In this document: in pieces, positions 57,415 to 64,000 of the stretch
How the letters are laid out: every line of letters starts with the position of its first letter
Position numbering within the stretch: position 1 is the first letter of the stretch
NCBI RefSeq assembly: GCF_963678635.1
Contig: NC_087069.1
Span: forward strand, 39,577,076 to 39,641,075
DNA: 64,000 bases
Direction of reading: 5' to 3'
From: Symsagittifera roscoffensis
Lineage: Eukaryota; Xenacoelomorpha; Acoela; Convolutidae
Notes under the pieces: model-generated
The model's input: the letters and a program-made list of their open reading frames with translations, nothing else
Told to the model about the DNA's origin: nothing
The model's database searches: none
Translations under genes and position numbers: made by a program

Positions 57415-57858
57415 GGGTCTTAATCGATTCAAGTATTATAAATGCGGTTTTTTTATGTTTGATTGAGCTGTCAAGCAAAATTTGCGCTGCATGTGATTGT
57501 TCTCTAATATAAATTTGCTTCGGAAACAGAACAAACTCGTGTGCTGTCAATTTTATGCTGTTTAATATTTGAAGCAAAATTAAAACATATGTCTGTTTAG
57601 ATAAAAGCCTTGTTTACTCAAAATACTGCTAATTTTTTTCTCGAGACTCGTTTTTGGATTGATTAGAATCTTATATGTTTCTTCGAAATTATTCAGATTT
57701 GGAATACTAACAGGCACATTACCGTTGACTACTTTGAGCAAGCATTCGCAAACGACTGATATAACTTGAGTATTTCATGATTTTCTAATAAAGCTCCGTA
57801 GTTGACTTGGATTCAATTCTTCCATGTCCTGCAGAATAGATAATTTTTTCCCGTTCAT
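57415..57858 (-). pseudogene. Polinton gene X, copy 2 (ends in gap)
   Basis: Same text as 53,400-53,857, with an ATG start at 57,858, EELNPSQLRSFI at about 57,820, and SIKLTAHEFVLFPKQIYIRE at about 57,560-57,500, running into the gap. Confidence 0.5.
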
Positions 57859-57967
57859 TTGTGATGGGTCTTACTTCTGCCTTATCTAATGGTTAATAGA
57901 AAATTGACGATCCAGTTGATGTTTGAACAGTATCTGAGACAATCTGATGTTTGGGGATCTAAATCTA

Positions 57968-58429
57968 TTAATAGATGTCCAAAGCTGTCCTTGTAGCCAG
58001 GTCATACGATTGTGGTAAAAATTTAGGTGCATTCAGTTGTCTTCCGAGGTGATCAAATTGCTGAAGATTACGAGGTGATTTGAATAAAATGACGTGAGAT
58101 GTGTTCAAATCAAAAGATCGCGACCATTGACTTTTTTGGAAAAAACTATGTTTGAAATAAGTAACATTTAAGCCTTTATGTCTTCTTCTCGTTTGGTCTT
58201 CTGCGACTTCTTCTCGTTTGGTTTTTTGCGCTGACCGTTCTCTTTTACTGTCTGCAAGAGTCATTCTGGTTTTGCGTCTTTTAATGTTTTTTGAGCTGGA
58301 ACTTGTTGAAGAGGGTTTCTTGGGAGAAAGGAGGGCTGTAGATGTTGAAGGAGGATTTTGTAGAACCTCTGATTCTTTGCCTCTGTTGAGCTTGTTCCGT
58401 AGACGTTGACTGAACCGCGACTTTGGCAT
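57968..58429 (-). pseudogene. Chimeric ORF: integrase start fused to ATPase end
   Basis: A 153-codon frame without stops. Residues 1 to about 85 match the basic amino terminus of the integrase gene (MPKSRFSQRLRNKLNRGKE, then a Ser-rich run). From about residue 86 on it is the carboxy-terminal part of the packaging ATPase (KGLNVTYFKHSFFQKSQWSR to ATRTALDIY). The join at about 58,170-58,195 lies in a TCTTCTTCTCGTTTGGT microhomology. It is a rearrangement product with no catalytic motif from either parent, so function is unlikely. Confidence 0.75.
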
Positions 58430-58647
58430 ACATGTTCTTAACCAAAATGGTCGTCAAGTTTGAGAAAACTCAAAATCAGTATGAAAGCAGGGTTGTACAC
58501 TTTTTTAGTTTACTGTTGATATCATACAAAAAAAACTGATGCCTCAAGACCGGTTGGAACTTTATCAACCGGTTGGAACTTTATTGACGATCCAGTTGAT
58601 GTTTGAACAGTATCTGAGACAGTCTGATGTTTGGGGATCTAAATCTA

Positions 58648-59148
58648 TTAATAGATGTCCAAAGCTGTCCTTGTAGCCAGTTCATACGATTGTGGTAACA
58701 ATTTAGGTGCATTAAGTTGTCTTCCGAGGTGATCACATTGCTGAAGATTACGAGGTGATTTGAATAAAATGACGTGAGATGTGTTCAAATCAAAAGATCG
58801 CGACCATTGACTTTGTTGGAAAAAACTATGTTTGAAATAAGTAACATTTAAGCCTTTGTCTCTTCCTGCTGTTGCTAGTTTAACGAATTCTTTATCATTG
58901 TATACTTCTTCGCATGAGTCATCAAACACTAACAGAAAGTTTTCAATGGCTTCTCAAACGATCAAATCCATCGAATTTAACAAATTCTTTTTAAATTCTG
59001 CGAGCGTTTAACTCGTCCCTAAGTATAGGTTGAGTATCTTTGTAAAAAAATCATACCTTCCAAATTTTGGATGAAAACTTCTCTCTTTCAATAATTTGAA
59101 AATTGATTTTGTTTTTTTTTCTGATCCCACAACTACTACAACTGCCAT
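58648..59148 (-). pseudogene. Polinton packaging ATPase, copy 2
   Basis: More complete than copy 1. The ATG at 59,148 opens MAVVVVVGSEKKTKSIFKLL, a P-loop of form G-x4-T-K-S in which the second Gly of Walker A is Thr. FHPKFGRYDFF follows, and after shifts the carboxy-terminal frame 58,929-58,648 has FDDSCEEV (Walker B) and HVILFKSPRNLQQ. Two frameshifts (about 59,040 and 58,950) break it. Confidence 0.8.
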
Positions 59149-59327
59149 AAACAGTCTTGTCGACGTATCAATATATTTATTAATAACCTTGGGTTTGCTA
59201 GCACGTACCCAATTAAACCAGACAATAAGGAAAACCAAAGTGATGTTTCTTCACAGCTTAGTTGCGTCAAAGAAAATTTATAGATACAAAAGCTTAGTGA
59301 AATTAAAATTATAATCATTTGGGACAT
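59136..59327 (-). CDS. Small Polinton membrane protein, copy 2
   Basis: 63 codons, the same length as copy 1 and nearly identical, with no disruption (MSQMIIILISLSFCIYKF to CLWQL). It overlaps the ATPase ATG by 13 bp. Preservation of both copies while neighbours decay may be chance given the short length. Confidence 0.55.
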   Translation of the reverse strand: MSQMIIILISLSFCIYKFSLTQLSCEETSLWFSLLSGLIGYVLANPRLLINILIRRQDCLWQL

Positions 59328-59334
59328 AAAAACT

Positions 59335-59900
59335 ACTTTTGATCTGGGAACAGTGGCATCAAAACAAAATTTCTAAGATTTTTGTTCAGTATTATTTCGA
59401 TCATAAACAAACTCGGTAACTATTGTAGATAACTAACTGTTGCATCAGGCTCATCATCTACTATTTCAGACATTCACGTTCTCAATTTTCTTTTTTCCCT
59501 CTCTCTCACTATCTATCTATACCAACCGTTTCTTATTGAGGAGGAAAACTGTGTGGTAATGAAAGATAATATTTGTTTTTCTGATCAGTAAATTATCTCG
59601 TATCGAGTATAACCAGTGTGAACATTAGTAGTATTAATTTCATTGTCATACATTTCCACTACATAATTGGCTGGGACTTTCTTATTTTCACATGATTTAT
59701 TATTTTCTTCACTGAGTTTTCTTTTACTAATTGCTGAACTTCATCAGGTAAATCAGTGCTGCTGAGGTCCATTCGAACTCCGGGCTGACAATTCTTCTTC
59801 ACAGATAAATTGATTTGTTCTTTTCGCTGCACCACTTGACCTCGGCAATCGATTCGTTCTACTCTTGTTAATGATTATTTGATGTCACTCTCAGGATTCA
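59335..59900. other. No gene recognised
   Basis: AT-rich stretch upstream of the small membrane protein. Fragments of a charged protein are readable on the minus strand (LSARSSNGPQQ near 59,780), but I cannot join them into a gene. Confidence 0.35.
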
Positions 59901-60420
59901 TCCAAGCACATACCACTGAATTTGGAGATAGGTACGTCTCCAACTTCGCTAGTCTCTCGCTGTTGCTCATTCTTCAGCCAATCAAAAAACGCCTTGCTTT
60001 TCTTCAAGGCGCAGTGATTCCCGGAGTGGTTATGATGTGAATATCTATTGGAAGCTGGATAATTTTTGAAATGTCAATTTTCAATTCTCGGGCAACCCAA
60101 TGCATCAAAGTTCACAAATTTTCGATCCAAATATTTTGTCAGGAGATCAGCCTTTTCTTTTCCTTTAGCGTAAAAAATGACGTTAGGAATTCTCAAAACA
60201 AAAGTTTGAATAATCTGATTGAGATTTAAATATAAATAATCGCCGTTTTACCAGTGAATTCCGTGCAAGTTATTTGTCAAACAGTTGTATGCTTTTTGTT
60301 CAGATTTAGGAAGTGAATTGAAACTGGCTGGAGGTAGAAAAATAAGAAAATTACTGTAATCAGAAATTGTATTGGCTAGTTCTTTTCAATCATAAAATTA
60401 TTTTTTCTACAACGGAATCC
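59900..60420 (-). pseudogene. Unassigned Polinton gene Z with His/Cys-rich end
   Basis: Minus-strand text around 60,380-59,960: PPASFNSLPKSEQKAYNCL, IPNVIFYAKGKEKADLLTKY, NFDALGCPRIEN, then after a stop a His/Cys segment (SHHNHSGNHCALKKSK) and FFDWLKNEQQ. The KGKEKA followed by GCP and H-CAL--F-WL order looks like a conserved domain, but I cannot name it with confidence. At least two stops are present. Confidence 0.4.
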
Positions 60421-60449
60421 TTCTAAGACTAGCACGACTGATCTTTCCT

Positions 60450-61104
60450 TCAATGTTCTAACAATTGATAGAGAATTGGTTTTGTCAGTTTAACATATAA
60501 ACAGAACGTAATACTACTCAAGTGACCAATGAGGCTGTTGTTACAATTCCAGGGTAGCATATAACAGTAGGTGGGAACTGTGTTAATAACTTCGTGGACA
60601 AATCTCGCGGCCTTGTGTAAAATTGCATGCAGTCGTAATTTTTTTGAATCATTCAGGTATTTGTCCAATGAAGAATTGTTTATGCCAATACGACCTCCTT
60701 ATGGTGTAAGTTTTATGGCAGCATCTTAGTTTATATCATTTTTACTAGAAAAGAAAAACAGAAAATGCAGCTAGAAAATAATTACGGCGGTCAGAATTTT
60801 CCGTGTAGATTTTTTTCACAGTTAAATAAATCTCGTGATTGATTTTCAAGTCCGTTGAAGTAACTCTACGTTTTTCCAATTTCATTTGTTTTTTTCCCAA
60901 CAGCCCGCGCACCTGCTGAAGTTCAAGCCAGTGGAAGTGAAAGCGACCTTGCAGATACCATTTACTCAGTCCTATATCTCGGTGGTAGATATTTAGATAG
61001 ATCACTGGTAGTTTTTGAAATTTTGAAAGTTTCTCGAAACTAAGTCGAATCATTCGCTCCACCCCTTTCTCAATCATCATAGAGTCGAATCGAATGAGTA
61101 ACAC
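60450..61104 (-). CDS. Two unrecognised minus-strand ORFs at the Polinton edge
   Basis: Frames 61,104-60,745 (119 codons, basic, starting MLLIRFDSMMIEK) and 60,668-60,450 (72 codons) have no motif I recognise. They continue in the direction of gene Z and may be its upstream parts or separate small genes. They lie at the outer edge of the Polinton block. Confidence 0.3.
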
Positions 61105-61224
61105 TAGGATCCCAGCACTTTTTGGTCATAGTGGGAAAAGCGCTGGGAAAAATGCAAAATCCTTGCCCTTGGATCCGAGGCGGACCCCTATATTGGCGGA
61201 CCGACCACTAAAAATTGGAGGTCT

Positions 61225-61375
61225 TCAACTGTAATCCGCCGTGGGTCTTTAGGTGGGGGGTCATTCCTAAGGGGGGTCAAAAAGGTCTCAAAACCTAAAT
61301 GAGGGGTCCTAAAAACTTAGGTTTTAGGACTTTTTTGACCCTCCCTTAGGACGCACGGCGGATTACAATAATACT
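61225..61375. repeat. Foldback MITE with G/C runs, copy 2
   Basis: Ends TGTAATCCGCCGTG and CACGGCGGATTACA are inverted repeats. The centre is a further palindrome around AAACCTAAATGAGGGGTCCT and its complement. It is related to 33,925-34,080. Confidence 0.65.
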
Positions 61376-61564
61376 TACAACGACAGCTATCAGTTTTACA
61401 TTTCACAGGAGTAAATCAAAAACACTGCTCTGACAAAATTGCTGACAGCACGAGAAAACTCCCCAAGGTGATAATTAAGCCGAAAAAAGAAAATCAGACA
61501 AATGAAAGTCCGACAATTCGAATTCTCCCAAAAAAATATCGATTTCATTCATACTGAAAAAAAT

Positions 61565-61640
61565 CAAGGTCGGACCGGGACTCGAACCCTTAAAAAACAA
61601 GGGCTTCCGCGTTACCTATAAGCATAGGTTCATTAATAAA
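61565..61640 (-). repeat. tRNA-like sequence with B box
   Basis: The minus strand shows an A-box-like TAGGTAACGCGGAAGCC and a B box GGTTCGAGTCCC with flanking GGTCCGACC. The cloverleaf is incomplete, so it is a tRNA pseudogene or SINE head. Confidence 0.4.
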
Positions 61641-62636
61641 GCAACCTCACAATTTGTAACTAATTTGCTAGAAAAGTTGCTTACCGGAAAAAGTTTAGCT
61701 CCCGATTACAAGACACTAGCTCTCGCAAGTTTAATGTTATATTCGGAAAAAATCAGCTGAAACTTAAAAATTAGTGTTAATTTGCTTTCTTTCACTTTCA
61801 CTGTTTTTTTACACATCCAAAACATGAAATTTTATCTCAAATCTATTAAAAAAACTGAAAACTTTTACAAGACACGTGTACAGAGTTTACCTATCATATA
61901 AATAAACGTTGACTTAAGGTCTCGTAATTTTTTGAAGTTTGACATATTGGAACACATTTAAATTTAGTTTGTTTTTGGTTCAGATCAAAAACAAATAATC
62001 ATGTTAATACGTATATCAGAAAATTCATGTTATTTTACCTGAAAGAACAGATTTTAGAAATATCATATATGAGACGTTATTTAAAGTAAGATTATACTAA
62101 AAGTAATTTTGTTTCTAAGTTATAAGCCTCTGAAATTTTTCCGATTAACAAAGTTAGCTCTCTGTGTGCAAATATTCAAATAACACAAGATACGTGAAAG
62201 GCCCTAAAAATGGATTTGTTTTTTAAGGTGTCATTAAATTGAGATTTGTTTTATAAAGTTTTAATTGCATTTAAATTCAACTTTTATTCTGTTTATGTGG
62301 AAAACAAATTTGCGCTACATGATGTGGCTTCTAAAAAGGGGGATCTAAGGTTTTCTGGAAGGAGAATGGCTTATTTTCAAAAAATTGCCAAACTTTTTTG
62401 AGATCCATCAAATTGATTAGCCCAAAGACTTAAACAGACCCTGTTTCAGCCACATTTTCTGCGTCGCAGACAAAAATTTGAAAAAACATGTTCCGTAAGC
62501 AAATTATAGAGTCAGTCAGTCAAAAATGGTTATCTCAAAACAGTACAACCCCCTTCTAAATCCGCCCCTGTTGGTGGTGATGAAATAACTAATAAGATAA
62601 TTATTGAAATGAAAGCATTTTTGTCATCTGGTTTAG

Positions 62637-62930
62637 ATATTTGGCATCATCGTTGCTCTCTGGTGTCAATATTTTTTGCCATGTTTTCTCATCTACTTCA
62701 TTTATCTCGATATTGTCGCGACTGCTGCGGACTACAGTAACAAAGACGATGCCTCATACTTTTTTTTCAACAATTTTGAGGACTGGGACATCATTCTTTA
62801 TTCAAGTAGTGCAGTTTACGTACTTCTCGTACTAGTGCCGTTGCTTGTGTTCTGCAAAAAATTTAAGCAAACCAGGCATGTTTTCGTCAGAGAACTTTTC
62901 TTGAAATTTTTGATCACGTCAATTTTCTGA
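62637..62930 (+). pseudogene. Host membrane-protein gene, third exon, right part
   Basis: Open to the TGA at 62,930. From the ATAT at 62,637 it codes a hydrophobic span (GIIVALWCQYFLPCFLIYF), an acidic loop with NKDDAS and FNNFEDWD, and a final span (SSAVYVLLVLVPLLVFC) before a basic tail (KKFKQTRH). Its frame and phase fit the left stump at 24,253-24,265. It could alternatively be joined directly to exon 2 using the preceding TTTAG acceptor, since both are phase 0. No transcript evidence is available. Confidence 0.6.
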
Positions 62931-63800
62931 TCAAAGGCATAAGGAAACCCAACACAAAAAGGACAGAAACAAAGCAAACTCATAAATCAAAGTTCAGTCT
63001 TGTTTAAAATAGTTTCATTATCGAATATCGGAGATCTCTGAAATTAAAAACAGTTAAAACTACCGATAACTCTCAAAAACATACTGCACCTTTTGGGAAA
63101 GCTGGAAAAAAGTAAAAGATAGCGGAAACTGAAAAACAATTTAAGAAAAACAACTTAAAATATACACTCTCCTTGTCTAAAGGCAAGCAACTACAAGGTT
63201 TATTGAAAATTTATTTGTAGTTTTGTAAGTAAACTTTGAAGTACAAAAATAGTACGGAAAAGAAAAGTTCAAGCTATGAAAATTGCTTCCAGAGCTACTA
63301 TAAATCTGAAGCAGCAGTACAAGTTCAAGCAGCTGAAATTGCCCAAGTGGCTCGGATTCATCATGGGAGGAACCAAATTCCTCAAAGCCCAATGAAGGCA
63401 GAGAATGAAATATGGATGAAGGCATTGAGATGGAGATATCAATGGAACTAATGACTAATGGATCTGTTTAACTATATCCCCCCTCGGGTAACTAGAAACG
63501 AAAATCCCCCTAAAGAAATATACCAACGGTTAAGCATATGAGAATTTTATACCTAGTAACAAATCTTCCCCATTTTGCAAAAGGGGGCAAAAGGGGATAG
63601 AGGTACAGAAATCCGATTTAATGAAAGGAAAGTTGGCGTTATAGTCACATGTTGCTATTGCTATTGGTTAGATTATAAAGAAACTTGATAGGATTGTGTT
63701 ATTTATCTTACGAAAACAATCAAATTACTTAAACTCAATTTTCTTAATTTGGCTGCGAGAATTTAGACATTCTCAATCATGGTTTCAAAAAAAAAAACAG

Positions 63801-63828
63801 TTTTTGTTCTCTGCGAAGAGAACAAAAA
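63801..63828. repeat. Perfect 12-bp hairpin with GCGA loop
   Basis: TTTTTGTTCTCT and AGAGAACAAAAA pair perfectly across a GCGA loop of the GNRA type. This could be a structured RNA element or chance in AT-rich DNA. Confidence 0.55.
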
Positions 63829-63840
63829 GGTAAGAAAAAT

Positions 63841-63890
63841 CTGATGGTTTTTTCTGCTTTAAAATCAGATATCAGTTTGAAAAACCATCA
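63841..63890. repeat. Second hairpin, 12-bp arms
   Basis: CTGATGGTTTTT and AAAAACCATCAG are perfect inverted repeats about 26 bp apart, with a smaller TCTG/CAGA pair inside. The size resembles a small precursor hairpin, but nothing shows it is transcribed. Confidence 0.5.
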
Positions 63891-64000
63891 GCAGATCAAA
63901 AAACTGGATAATTTTAATCAAAAATTTTCTTGGCCGCCGTATTACTGTCCCTTAATTCATATTAGTCGTGAAATGTTCAGTCGTATGAAATTTATACGAT

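Larger units (their letters stand above)
34779..61104. mobile_element. Rearranged Maverick/Polinton (adintovirus-like) region
   Basis: Contains the diagnostic set: protein-primed DNA polymerase B, retrovirus-type integrase, adenain-like protease, packaging ATPase, major and minor capsid proteins and a pVI-like protein. At ~26 kb it exceeds a normal 15-20-kb element because of a tandem 5.3-kb duplication and a second scrambled capsid block. I did not find terminal inverted repeats, so the true ends are uncertain. Confidence 0.85.
61110..62636. other. Right part of the insertion, no gene
   Basis: Contains a foldback repeat (61,225-61,375), a tRNA-like sequence (61,565-61,640) and a possible hAT-type MITE end (CCCTTCTAAATCCGCCCCTG at about 62,552-62,571). 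The rest is AT-rich without coding. Confidence 0.45.
62931..64000. other. 3' flank of the host gene, mostly non-coding
   Basis: AT-rich. A short ATG frame at 63,275-63,394 (basic, KQQYKFKQLKLPKW segment) follows a CTTCCAG-like acceptor region and could be a small exon, at low confidence. Two hairpins lie at 63,801-63,890. Confidence 0.35.

Noticed and set aside
57118-57577. Long ORFs crossing 57,215-57,414
   Set aside because: They run through undetermined bases and are not real reading frames.

Overview
The window is most likely from a nematode genome. It is AT-rich, one host gene has a 47-nt intron ending in TTTCAG, and most of the sequence is selfish DNA of types common in nematodes: BEL/Pao, Ty3/Gypsy, Maverick/Polinton and foldback elements. 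No prokaryotic features are present. Almost every recognisable protein-coding stretch belongs to a mobile element and is broken by stops or frameshifts.

Layout. Bases 1-15,049 form one imperfect palindrome centred near 6,479. Its outer arms carry a degenerate GATG/CATC minisatellite and one short reading frame that is preserved in both arms. Its right half holds a five-copy, ~880-bp tandem array that is not matched at that copy number on the left. Bases 15,050-16,900 are minisatellite and a three-copy ~175-bp repeat. Bases 16,904-20,477 are a decayed Ty3/Gypsy element on the minus strand (gag, protease, RT, RNase H; no integrase) between two ~211-bp LTRs. Bases 21,792-24,265 hold the first exons of the only convincing host gene, an unrecognised multi-pass membrane protein. 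The rest of its third exon reappears at 62,637-62,930, after a 38.4-kb block of mobile DNA flanked by a 4-bp ATAT repeat.

Inside that block, 24,696-33,469 is a BEL/Pao retrotransposon (minus strand) whose leader carries a fragment of an Hsp70 coding sequence. From ~34,780 to ~61,100 there is a rearranged Maverick/Polinton (adintovirus-like) region. It contains protein-primed DNA polymerase B, two tandem ~5.3-kb copies of a segment with a PC4-like protein and an adenain-like cysteine protease, and then a minus-strand block with major capsid protein, pVI/pX-like protein, penton-like minor capsid protein, integrase, packaging ATPase and a small membrane protein. That block is followed by a second, scrambled copy interrupted by a 200-N assembly gap.

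The most unusual observation is in the Polinton protease locus. It occurs three times as a short central segment coding the N-terminal half (GTHW motif) between inverted arms that each code the Cys-containing C-terminal half. In one copy the centre is flipped relative to the other two, so the protease can be read from either strand. Other notable points are the two-armed palindrome with a frame-preserving ORF, a GC-rich module with three predicted hairpins shared by the palindrome and the Polinton, and the transposon-split host gene. All homology statements are from reading motifs by eye; no database search was possible.
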